The notes under the pieces: model-generated | Database searches by the model: none | Seen by the model: the letters and a program-made list of their open reading frames with translations, nothing else | What the model was told of the DNA's origin: nothing | Made by a program: the position numbers and the translations under genes | Source: Marinosulfonomonas sp. | GTDB lineage: Bacteria; Pseudomonadota; Alphaproteobacteria; Rhodobacterales; Rhodobacteraceae | DNA length: 5,460 nucleotides | Assembly: GCA_022712735.1 (NCBI GenBank) | Contig: JAFLKA010000452.1 | Coordinates: 1 to 5,460, forward strand | Direction of reading: 5' to 3' | Shown here: in pieces, positions 1 to 5,460 of the stretch | Layout: every line of letters starts with the position of its first letter | Position numbering within the stretch: position 1 is the stretch's first letter

Positions 1-44
1 GGACCAGCCAGCCCCGCAAAAACCAATGTCATCAGAGTTTTCAT
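1..44 (-). CDS. Start of an exported protein, truncated by the window edge
   Basis: Reading the minus strand from an ATG at 44-42 gives MKTLMTLVFAGLAG and then the edge. This is a lysine followed by a hydrophobic, small-residue stretch, which is how a signal peptide or a first membrane segment begins. A good Shine-Dalgarno sequence (AAAGGA on the minus strand, plus positions 53-58) lies 8 bases before this ATG. Another ATG four bases upstream hits a stop after one codon, so it is not the start. The gene diverges from the DUF1636-cobC-cobD unit. Only 14 codons are visible, so the family cannot be named. The call rests on the ribosome-binding site plus the signal-like N-terminus. Confidence 0.6.
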   Translation of the reverse strand, partial: MKTLMTLVFAGLAG

Positions 45-308
45 CGCATGTATCCTTTATCATCCGGCCAATAGGTCAGTGACAGGAACGCATGCTCCCG
101 ACGATGCTGCTTTTGATCCCCGTTTTGGGTCGATCATCCGCAGCCAACCTTTCTGGCCCTTGGGCTTCGTCACCCTTGCGTATAAATGCACCCCGTCGCC
201 GCCGCAATCCGTTTCGCGCCAATCTGATCCCCATGCGCGACATTTCTTATCCCTCTTGCAATCGGCCTGATAATCCGTTTGATCACGGATGAGCCAAAGG
301 GACGCACC
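45..308. other. Divergent intergenic region with no defensible gene
   Basis: This 264-base gap separates the minus-strand exported-protein gene from the plus-strand DUF1636 gene, so it should carry promoters for both. I looked for a cobalamin riboswitch, which would make sense ahead of B12 genes, and did not find the conserved B12-box pattern on either strand. A weak sigma70-like plus-strand candidate is TTGGGC near 158-163 with TATAAA about 15 bases later near 180. It is too poor to call. The main visible structure is the hairpin at 106-144. A weak 5-bp hairpin (274-289) sits just before the DUF1636 ribosome-binding site. Short open frames exist here, but none has convincing composition. Confidence 0.6.
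106..144. other. Imperfect intergenic hairpin of about 13 base pairs
   Basis: The arms pair in three blocks: GCTGC (106-110) with GCAGC (140-144), TGATC (114-118) with GATCA (132-136), and CCC (119-121) with GGG (127-129). The apical loop is GTTTT (122-126). A symmetric 3x3 internal loop and a 2-base bulge (130-131) interrupt the stem. No T tract follows on either strand, so it is not a standard intrinsic terminator. It could be a transcribed 5' leader structure for either divergent gene, a binding site for a dimeric regulator, or chance. The pairing is directly visible; a function is not. Confidence 0.4.
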
Positions 309-686
309 ATGACCACCACCATCACCATCTGTGACACCTGTAAACGCGAAGATTGGGACGCCGAGGCGCAAGGCATCACCGACGGTGAAGCGCTGGCCGC
401 TTTGATCGAGGCCGAAGTGGCGGCAATAGGCGGTGAGGTTAAGACCCGCCGCTTTTCGTGCCTGATGGGGTGCACCCGCGCCTGCAACATCACCATTCAG
501 GCCGAAGGTAAACTGAATTACACCTTGGGCGAATTTAGTGCCGATGCGGATGCGGCTAAGGGCATCGTCGAATATGCCACCCTGCACGCCAGCAGTGCGT
601 CTGGCCAAGTGCCCTACCGCGAATGGCCGCAGGCGATCAAAGGCCATTTCACCACCCGCCACCCGCCATTGGCCGATTCCGAATGA
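309..686 (+). CDS. DUF1636 / COG5469-type predicted metal-binding protein
   Basis: This encodes a 125-residue, probably cytoplasmic protein with no signal peptide or membrane segment. It carries five cysteines: C8 and C11 in ICDTCK near the N-terminus, and C51, C55 and C59 in the segment SCLMGCTRAC. The start and length fit the DUF1636 family, annotated as predicted metal-binding. The spacing recalls thioredoxin-like [2Fe-2S] proteins, which hold a cluster with two N-terminal and two later cysteines; this comparison is an inference. The ATG at 309 is preferred over an in-frame TTG at 279 because AAAGGGA (295-301) sits 7 bases before it. Its TGA overlaps the cobC ATG by four bases (ATGA, 683-686), so it is probably translationally coupled to cobC. 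A role in cobalt or redox chemistry for B12 synthesis is suggested by context only. Confidence 0.85.
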   Translation: MTTTITICDTCKREDWDAEAQGITDGEALAALIEAEVAAIGGEVKTRRFSCLMGCTRACNITIQAEGKLNYTLGEFSADADAAKGIVEYATLHASSASGQVPYREWPQAIKGHFTTRHPPLADSE

Positions 687-1615
687 CACAGCCACGCGAT
701 CATGGGGGTGGCATTGATGCGGCGCGCGCCGAATTTGGCGGGGTGCGCCCTGAATGGCTTGACCTGTCGACCGGCATTAATCCCGTGCCATATCCCATTC
801 CCGCGTTTGAGCCCGACGCATGGAACGCCCTGCCGGACCGTGCCGCGATGGAGGCTGTCACGGTTGCGGCCCGACAGTTCTGGAATGTGCCTGATGGTGC
901 AGCCATCCTCGCCGCCCCCGGAGCATCCGCCCTGATCGCCCGCATTCCTTATTTAGCCGAATTGGGCAAGGTTAGGGTCGAATCCCGCACCTATAACGAA
1001 CATGAGGCCGCCTTTCGGGCCATTGGCTGGGATGTGTCCGATGACGCACCCACCGCTCGCGTCATTGTCAGCCCGAACAACCCCACAGGCGATTACTGGG
1101 TCGGCACAGACCAATCCCCGTTGCTGATCATTGACGAGAGCTTTTGCGATCTTTCCCCTGAAAAATCCCGCATTGATCTGGCGGTAAATTCCGGCACGAT
1201 CATCCTCAAGAGTTTCGGTAAATTCTGGGGCCTTGCGGGCCTGCGACTTGGCTTTGCCATCGGTGATCCCGTCCTGATCGCCAAGCTCTCAAATGCACTC
1301 GGCCCATGGCCCGTTTCCGGACCGGCCCTTCGCATTGGGGCCGCTGCCTTGACCGATCAACTATGGGCCACCCAAACCCGCGCCCGCCTTACCAATGATG
1401 CCGCCCGTCTGGACGCCCTGATGCTGACCAAAGGCGCAAAAATTCAAGGCGGCACCGATCTGTTTCGTCTATTCTGCGTTGATGACGCCGCCGCGTGGCA
1501 ATCCAACCTTGCCAAACACCACATCTGGTCGCGCATATTCCCCTACTCGAAAACATGGCTGCGCCTTGGCCTTCCCGCATCCGACCGATGGGATCAGCTG
1601 GAATCAGCCCTGTGA
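683..1615 (+). CDS. cobC: CobC, L-threonine-O-3-phosphate decarboxylase (cobalamin synthesis)
   Basis: This is a 310-residue pyridoxal-phosphate enzyme of aminotransferase fold type I. The family decarboxylates L-threonine O-3-phosphate to (R)-1-amino-2-propanol O-2-phosphate, the linker between the corrin ring and the lower ligand. The N-terminal HGGG (7-10) and LDLSTGINP (26-34) are characteristic of CobC/CobD(Salmonella)-type enzymes. PNNPTG (131-136) and IIDESF (149-154, with D151) are cofactor-contacting motifs. K180 in SFGK (177-180), followed by WGLAGLRLG, is the Schiff-base lysine. R294 in WLRLGLP is the expected carboxylate-binding arginine near the C-terminus. The ATG at 683 is chosen because homologues begin just before the HGG motif and because it overlaps the upstream stop. 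There is no clear Shine-Dalgarno, so translation probably depends on coupling. The frame also opens at ATG 623, but that would add 20 unlikely residues. Symbol follows the Pseudomonas denitrificans scheme; the Salmonella counterpart is called CobD. Confidence 0.93.
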   Translation: MTQPRDHGGGIDAARAEFGGVRPEWLDLSTGINPVPYPIPAFEPDAWNALPDRAAMEAVTVAARQFWNVPDGAAILAAPGASALIARIPYLAELGKVRVESRTYNEHEAAFRAIGWDVSDDAPTARVIVSPNNPTGDYWVGTDQSPLLIIDESFCDLSPEKSRIDLAVNSGTIILKSFGKFWGLAGLRLGFAIGDPVLIAKLSNALGPWPVSGPALRIGAAALTDQLWATQTRARLTNDAARLDALMLTKGAKIQGGTDLFRLFCVDDAAAWQSNLAKHHIWSRIFPYSKTWLRLGLPASDRWDQLESAL

Positions 1616-2529
1616 GCATCGCCGTGATCCTCCTGCTCGCCCTGCTGCTGGATGGCATCTTTGGTGAGCCAAAATGGCTCTGGTCCCGCATCCCGCATCC
1701 TGCCGTCCTGATGGGCAGTGCTGTGGGCTGGATGGACGCCCGTTTCAACACAGGCAGTAATAAAAAACGCAACGGCATCCTTAGCCTCGCCGCCCTCTGC
1801 ATTGCGGCTGGTATAGTTGGCTATTTAGTCTCTAAACTGCCTGATTATGGCATTATCCAGATCCTGATCGCCGCAATCCTGCTGGCACAAAAAAGCCTGA
1901 CCCAGCACGTCACCGCCGTCGCCAACGCCCTGCGCCTGTCCACAGGCGATGGCCGCCTTGCCGTTGCCCGGATCGTTGGCCGCGACACCCGAAATCTGGA
2001 CGGCAACGCCATTGCCCGCGGCGCGATTGAAAGCGCCGCCGAGAACCTGTCGGATGGCATTGTCGCGCCCGCCTTCTGGTTCCTGCTGCTCGGCCTGCCC
2101 GGCCTGTTGATCTATAAAATCACCAACACAGCGGATTCGATGATTGGCTATCTAACCCCGCGCCACCGCGATTTTGGCTGGGCTGCCGCGCGGTTTGACG
2201 ACCTGATAAACTGGATCCCCGCCCGTATAACCGCGCTGCTGATCGCACTGACCCACGCCAGCACCTCGAAATGGCGCATTATCCTGCGCGATGCCCCGCT
2301 GCACCGTTCGCCCAACGCCGGATGGCCCGAAGCCGCAATGGCAACAGCACTCAATGTCGCCCTTGCCGGCCCGCGCAGCTATGATGGCGACATGCACGAC
2401 TTCCCGTTTGTGCATGATAATGGCCGCCACACCCTAACCCCCAGCGATATTGATGCCGCCGCCGCCGCTCTCTGGCGGGTCTGGTGGGCGCTGCTGTTTA
2501 TCACGGCCATCATTGCCCTTTTCAGCTGA
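1612..2529 (+). CDS. cobD: CobD/CbiB, adenosylcobinamide-phosphate synthase (membrane protein)
   Basis: This is a 305-residue multi-pass inner-membrane protein of the CbiB family, which amidates adenosylcobyric acid with aminopropanol or its phosphate. It therefore consumes the product of the gene just upstream. Family hallmarks are LLLDGIFGEPKWLWSRIPHP (11-30), VGRDTRNLD (122-130), AIESAAENLSDGIVAP (138-153), TADSMIGY (173-180), FDDLINWIPAR (195-205) and SPNAGWPEAAMA (233-244). Hydrophobic segments lie near residues 2-15, 55-73, 80-92, 152-170, 203-213 and 287-304. I chose GTG 1612 because it overlaps the cobC stop (GTGA), matches the family's N-terminus and has a weak TGGA at 1599-1602. ATG 1588 would add 8 residues, also fits the frame, and cannot be excluded. 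ATG 1495 lies deep inside cobC and is unlikely. Confidence 0.94.
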   Translation: MSIAVILLLALLLDGIFGEPKWLWSRIPHPAVLMGSAVGWMDARFNTGSNKKRNGILSLAALCIAAGIVGYLVSKLPDYGIIQILIAAILLAQKSLTQHVTAVANALRLSTGDGRLAVARIVGRDTRNLDGNAIARGAIESAAENLSDGIVAPAFWFLLLGLPGLLIYKITNTADSMIGYLTPRHRDFGWAAARFDDLINWIPARITALLIALTHASTSKWRIILRDAPLHRSPNAGWPEAAMATALNVALAGPRSYDGDMHDFPFVHDNGRHTLTPSDIDAAAAALWRVWWALLFITAIIALFS

Positions 2530-2534
2530 AGCGG

Positions 2535-2562
2535 TTGCCACGCCCTATAGTCCTGCTAATCT
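2535..2562 (+). promoter_or_regulatory. Candidate sigma70-type promoter for the lytic transglycosylase gene
   Basis: TTGCCA (2535-2540, five of six matches to the -35 consensus) is followed after 16 bases by TAATCT (2557-2562, three of six matches to the -10). This places a transcript start about 20 bases before the ATG at 2590. It lies in the only gap between cobD and the next gene, and no terminator is visible after cobD, so read-through from the cob unit is also possible. The -10 is poor, hence low confidence. Confidence 0.35.
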
Positions 2563-2589
2563 GCCCAAAATCCATTTTGAAAGGTCCCC

Positions 2590-3768
2590 ATGCGTATTTC
2601 CCTTTTCCCGATTGCCGCGGCTTTATGCCTGTCCCTTACCCCCGCCTATGCCCAAACCCCGTGCGGCGGGAAGTTCAGCAGTTTCGTTGCCGCATTAAAG
2701 CAAGAGGCCATCGCATCCGGCCATTCCCCCGCCAAAACCGAACGTTTCTTTGCCTCGGTTCGCCAAGACCCCAAAACGCTCAAGGCGGATCGCTCGCAAG
2801 GGGTGTTCCAGAAAGATTTTATCGCCTTTTCCCGTTCCCTGATCAGCAAAAGCCGGATCAACAAGGGCCGCGCAAATTCTGATAAATGGGATCGCGTATT
2901 TGACCGGATTGAGCAACAATACGGCATTAATCGCGGCGTCCTGCTGGCGTTCTGGGCGTTTGAAACGGATTACGGTGCGTTTCAGGGTAACTTTAATACC
3001 CTGAATTCGCTGGTGACGCTGGCGCATGATTGCCGCCGCCCACAGCTGTTTCGCCCACAGATTTTCGCCGCATTATCCCTATATGAGCGCGGCGCGTTTT
3101 CTCCGACCAAAACCACCGGCGCGTGGGCCGGTGAAATCGGCATGGTGCAAATGCTGCCCGCCGACATTCTGGAAAACGGCGTGGATGGCGATGGTGATGG
3201 CAAGGTCAGCCTGAAAACCTCGCCGCCCGACGCCCTGATGTCGGGGGCGAAAATGCTATCCGGTCTGGGCTGGAAACCCAACCAGCCGTGGTTGCAAGAA
3301 GTCATCGTGCCCCAGTCGCTGGATTGGTCCAAAACCGGCCTGACCACACAAATGCCAGTCTCTAACTGGGCCCAACTGGGCGTAAAGGCCCGCAACGGAT
3401 CGCTCGCCACTGGCCTGAATGCCTCGATCATTTTACCAATGGGGCGCAAAGGTCCGGCCTTTATCGCCTATCCGAATTTCCGCGTGTATTTTGAGTGGAA
3501 CCAAAGTTTCACTTACGTCACCACCGCCGCCTATTTCGCCACCCGTCTGGAGGGCGCACCAGCCTATAATGCCGGCAACCCTGATCCGGGCCTGTCGGGC
3601 AACCAAATGAGAGCGTTGCAGAAAAAGCTGGCGGCACGCGGCCATGACGTGGGTAAAATCGACGGCATTCTGGGTGCCAAAACCCGCATCGCCATTCGTA
3701 AGGAACAGATGCGCCTTGGCCTGCCTGCCGACGCATGGCCCACCGCGGCCCTGTTGAAAAAACTGTAG
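2590..3768 (+). CDS. Secreted lytic murein transglycosylase, MltB type, with peptidoglycan-binding domain
   Basis: This is a 392-residue enzyme that cleaves the MurNAc-GlcNAc bond of peptidoglycan to leave 1,6-anhydro-MurNAc, acting in the periplasm. A signal peptide is clear: MRIS, a hydrophobic stretch, then TPAYA with predicted cleavage between A21 and Q22. No lipobox is seen, so it is soluble rather than a lipoprotein like E. coli MltB. The SLT_2-type catalytic domain spans roughly 27-320. The expected catalytic acid is E125 in AFWAFETDYGAFQG, and GEIGMVQMLPADI (181-193) is the conserved substrate-groove motif. D199, D201 and D203 in VDGDGDGKVSL form an EF-hand-like loop as in Slt35/MltB. 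Residues 337-390 are a PG_binding_1 domain (LQKKLAARGHDVGKIDG, KTRIAI). C25 and C148 are the only cysteines of the mature protein and could form a disulfide. The ribosome-binding site GAAAGG (2579-2584) is 5 bases before the ATG. Confidence 0.93.
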   Translation: MRISLFPIAAALCLSLTPAYAQTPCGGKFSSFVAALKQEAIASGHSPAKTERFFASVRQDPKTLKADRSQGVFQKDFIAFSRSLISKSRINKGRANSDKWDRVFDRIEQQYGINRGVLLAFWAFETDYGAFQGNFNTLNSLVTLAHDCRRPQLFRPQIFAALSLYERGAFSPTKTTGAWAGEIGMVQMLPADILENGVDGDGDGKVSLKTSPPDALMSGAKMLSGLGWKPNQPWLQEVIVPQSLDWSKTGLTTQMPVSNWAQLGVKARNGSLATGLNASIILPMGRKGPAFIAYPNFRVYFEWNQSFTYVTTAAYFATRLEGAPAYNAGNPDPGLSGNQMRALQKKLAARGHDVGKIDGILGAKTRIAIRKEQMRLGLPADAWPTAALLKKL

Positions 3769-3776
3769 CCCAACAA

Positions 3777-3806
3777 AAAAGCCCCGCGCAATTGCACGGG
3801 GCTTTT
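3777..3806. terminator. Bidirectional intrinsic terminator between converging genes
   Basis: The stem GCCCCG (3781-3786) pairs with CGGGGC (3797-3802). It is extended outward by AAAA (3777-3780) with TTTT (3803-3806), and the loop contains the small palindrome GCAATTGC (3788-3795). On the plus strand the stem ends in TTTT, eight bases after the transglycosylase stop. On the minus strand it ends in a run of six T (complement of 3775-3780), shortly after the YbjN-like stop at 3825. Both converging transcripts are therefore probably terminated here, with the longer U tract serving the minus strand. Confidence 0.9.
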
Positions 3807-3824
3807 CAATTTATCTGGCTATAT

Positions 3825-4301
3825 CTACCAGTCGATAAACTCTTCAAAATCCTCGACCAGCAACCGCCACCAATCCAGCGTATCTTCAAAGTTTTTATTA
3901 CCGACGCCGTCAAAATCCAGGTTCACATCCATTTCCAGAAACGGATCACCTTCATCATCGATATACGCCTTGGCAAACCGTTTCTCGCGGTTCCATTCAT
4001 TGATCTTCAGCGCTGAAATGCCATTGTTCAGGTCATACCCAGCCTTGATCAGGATCGAACTGCAATTGTTATTGTCCTGACAGCCATAAAAATAGACCGA
4101 AAATTTGGTGTCTGACACGCGGCTAGAAACCTTGGGGTCGCCCTGACCGTCCACACCCATCGTTGCGACCAGTCCGAAATCCTGCATCGCCTTCATAACA
4201 ACGTGCGCGTTCGTTGCCGTGATTTCAGCCATTGCAAACGTGCTACTGGCAATTAACGCTGCGGTTGCTAGCCCGCTAAACAGCTTTGTGTGAAAATTCA
4301 T
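3825..4301 (-). CDS. Exported YbjN-domain protein
   Basis: This is a 158-residue protein with an evident signal peptide: NFHTK, a hydrophobic core, then TFAMA with probable cleavage after A25. The mature part fits the YbjN/DUF1790-like family (putative sensory-transduction regulator), notably by NEWNREKRFAKAYID (101-115) after a beta-rich section. That family fold resembles type III secretion chaperones; its biochemical role is not established. C74 and C80 in FYGCQDNNNCS could form a short disulfide loop, which fits a periplasmic location. The C-terminus is rich in acidic and aromatic residues (DTLDWW, EDFEEFIDW), and the mature chain has about twice as many acidic as basic residues. The ATG at 4301 has AAAGGG on the minus strand (plus 4308-4313) 6 bases upstream. 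The gene lies 75 bases after smc on the same strand and has its own promoter. Confidence 0.85.
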   Translation of the reverse strand: MNFHTKLFSGLATAALIASSTFAMAEITATNAHVVMKAMQDFGLVATMGVDGQGDPKVSSRVSDTKFSVYFYGCQDNNNCSSILIKAGYDLNNGISALKINEWNREKRFAKAYIDDEGDPFLEMDVNLDFDGVGNKNFEDTLDWWRLLVEDFEEFIDW

Positions 4302-4333
4302 AACCCACCCTTTTTAATGTTTGAATTGCGCTG

Positions 4334-4362
4334 ATTGAACCAAAGATAACCGCAATCGTCAA
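4334..4362 (-). promoter_or_regulatory. Sigma70-type promoter for the YbjN-like gene
   Basis: On the minus strand, TTGACG (plus 4357-4362, five of six -35 matches) is followed after exactly 17 bases by TTCAAT (plus 4334-4339, four of six -10 matches). Transcription would start near 4327, giving a leader of about 25 bases before the ATG at 4301, with the ribosome-binding site inside it. The -35 begins only 14 bases after the smc stop codon. No terminator hairpin is visible between smc and this gene, so some smc read-through may add to expression. Confidence 0.55.
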
Positions 4363-4376
4363 CGCAATATAAAATC

Positions 4377-5460
4377 CTATGCCACCATCGACTCGGCTTT
4401 TTTCAGATCAACACTGACCAATTGGCTAACCCCCAACTCGCCCATCGTCACCCCGAACAGCCGGTCCATCCGCGACATCGTCACCGCGTGGTGGGTGATA
4501 ATCAGGAACCGCGTATCGGTGCGGCGGGTCATTTCGTCCAGCAGATCACAGAACCGCGTGACGTTGGCATCATCAAGCGGCGCGTCGACCTCGTCCAGCA
4601 CACAGATCGGGGCGGGGTTGGCAAGGAACACCGCGAAAATCAGCGCCATCGCAGTCAGGGTTTGCTCACCGCCCGACAGCAGCGATAGCGTCGATAGTTT
4701 CTTGCCCGGGGGCTGGCACATGATTTCCAGACCGGCCTCGAGCGGATCATCACTTTCGACCAGAACCAGCTTGGCCTCGCCGCCGCCAAACAGGTGGGTA
4801 AACAGGAAACCAAAGTTGTTGTTCACCTGCTCAAACGCGGTTAGCAGACGTTCGCGGCCCTCTTTGTTCAGGCTCATAATGCCGCTGCGCAGTTTTTTGG
4901 TGGCCTCTTCCAGATCGGTCTTTTCGTTCAGCAGGGTGTCGTGTTCTTCCTGCACTTCTTTGGCGTCTTCTTCGGCCCGCAGGTTCACGGCACCCAGCGC
5001 ATCGCGTTGGCGCTTCAGGCGGTTCACATTCGCCTCGATGTTTTCAGACGACGGCATTTTTTCAGGGTCCGCGTCCAGTTCCTCAAGCAGTTTTTGCGGG
5101 GTCGTTTCCTGCTCGTCGGTGATCCGTCCGGTGGCATAGGCCACCGTTTCCCGCGCCGCCTCGGCACGTGCCTCGGACCGCGCTCGCCCCTCGCGGGCCT
5201 CGGATGCCCCGCGCTCGGCATCCCGCTCTGCATCTACCGCATTCCGTAGGGCAGTTTCCGCCTCGGCCAATGCATCAGCCGCGCCGCGACGACGCGTTTC
5301 AGCCTCGCCAATTGCGTCGGCCAACTCATCGCGCTTGGCCGCAATTTCTTCGGGCGCAGCACTGGCCTCTTTCAACTCGGCTTCGGATTGCACCTTGCGC
5401 TCGTTCAATTCCGCGATCCGCTTCTCGGCGGTTTCCAGACGGTGCCGCCAGCCTGAAACC
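4377..5460 (-). CDS. smc: Chromosome segregation protein SMC, C-terminal part (5' end outside the window)
   Basis: The frame is open to the right edge and gives 360 residues ending in a TAG at 4379-4377. SMC is the condensin-like ATPase that organises and segregates the bacterial chromosome with ScpA and ScpB. The first 200 or so visible residues are charged, Ala/Glu/Arg-rich coiled coil, part of the arm returning from the hinge. The C-terminal head follows, including [19 protein letters not shown]. The ABC signature LSGGE is encoded at 4665-4679, Walker B and D-loop [15 protein letters not shown] at 4563-4607, and the switch histidines THH at 4488-4496. All head motifs look intact. Full bacterial SMCs are about 1,150-1,200 residues, so roughly two thirds lies beyond the edge, including Walker A and the hinge. 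A TTG at 5408 is not a real start, because the coiled-coil frame continues upstream of it. Confidence 0.96.
   Translation of the reverse strand, partial: VSGWRHRLETAEKRIAELNERKVQSEAELKEASAAPEEIAAKRDELADAIGEAETRRRGAADALAEAETALRNAVDAERDAERGASEAREGRARSEARAEAARETVAYATGRITDEQETTPQKLLEELDADPEKMPSSENIEANVNRLKRQRDALGAVNLRAEEDAKEVQEEHDTLLNEKTDLEEATKKLRSGIMSLNKEGRERLLTAFEQVNNNFGFLFTHLFGGGEAKLVLVESDDPLEAGLEIMCQPPGKKLSTLSLLSGGEQTLTAMALIFAVFLANPAPICVLDEVDAPLDDANVTRFCDLLDEMTRRTDTRFLIITHHAVTMSRMDRLFGVTMGELGVSQLVSVDLKKAESMVA

Noticed and set aside
76..243. Minus-strand 55-codon ORF (MSRMGIRLARNGLRRRRGAF...) with a strong AGAGGGA ribosome-binding-like sequence before its ATG
   Set aside because: The ribosome-binding match is good, but the product is a low-complexity Arg-rich chain with no family resemblance. 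It overlaps the hairpin region and competes with another open frame. A search for conservation in relatives would decide.
274..289. Small hairpin TCCGT-N6-ACGGA just before the DUF1636 ribosome-binding site
   Set aside because: Five base pairs with a six-base loop is within chance expectation and leaves the ribosome-binding site free, so a regulatory role is not supported.
45..308. Cobalamin riboswitch ahead of the cob genes
   Set aside because: I looked for the B12-box and surrounding conserved segments on both strands and found no convincing match. An Infernal scan with the Rfam cobalamin model would settle it.
60..695. Minus-strand open frame of 211 codons opposite the DUF1636 gene
   Set aside because: Most of it is the antisense of a well-supported cysteine-motif gene, the start has no ribosome-binding site, and the encoded sequence matches no family I know. 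Only its tail beyond the DUF1636 gene is kept as a low-interest observation.
1389..1802. Minus-strand 137-codon ORF across the cobC-cobD junction
   Set aside because: It is antisense to two clearly identified genes and has no domain signature or convincing start signal.
2982..3449. Minus-strand 155-codon ORF
   Set aside because: It lies entirely within the lytic transglycosylase gene, whose catalytic motifs are intact, and has no recognisable domain.
4495..5139. Plus-strand 214-codon Ser/Arg-rich ORF
   Set aside because: It is the antisense of the SMC coiled coil and ATPase head. The Ser-rich composition is what results from reading Ala/Glu/Arg-rich coiled-coil codons backwards.

Overview
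The window looks like a chromosomal segment from an alphaproteobacterium, most likely Rhodobacterales (Roseobacter-type). This rests on moderately high GC with GCC/GGC-rich codons, the character of the SMC and CobC/CobD proteins, and an exported YbjN-like protein. It is an inference from protein character, because no rRNA or other phylogenetic marker gene is complete here. I see no mobile element, CRISPR array, tRNA, rRNA or phage gene.

Layout from left to right. (1) At the left edge, the first 14 or so codons of a minus-strand gene for an exported protein run off the window. (2) A divergent intergenic region of about 264 bp contains a conspicuous imperfect hairpin. It holds no coding region I would defend. 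(3) A tightly packed plus-strand unit follows: a DUF1636/COG5469-type predicted metal-binding protein, cobC (L-threonine-phosphate decarboxylase) and cobD/cbiB (adenosylcobinamide-phosphate synthase). Both junctions are 4-base stop/start overlaps (ATGA, then GTGA). (4) After 60 bp with a candidate promoter comes a secreted MltB-type lytic murein transglycosylase with a C-terminal peptidoglycan-binding domain. (5) A GC-rich hairpin with A and T tracts on opposite sides serves as terminator for both converging strands. (6) On the minus strand are a secreted YbjN-domain protein with its own well-formed promoter and, upstream of it, the C-terminal part of the chromosome-segregation ATPase SMC, which runs off the right edge.

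Functionally, cobC and cobD form one module of cobalamin synthesis. CobC makes (R)-1-amino-2-propanol phosphate, the linker that carries the lower ligand, and CobD attaches it to the corrin ring. The small cysteine-rich protein ahead of them is translationally coupled to cobC and probably serves the same pathway (metal or Fe-S handling), but that role is unproven. The transglycosylase, YbjN-like protein and SMC are housekeeping genes with no visible link to B12 synthesis. Overall this is an ordinary core-genome region. The least explained items are the DUF1636 protein and the structured intergenic region before it.
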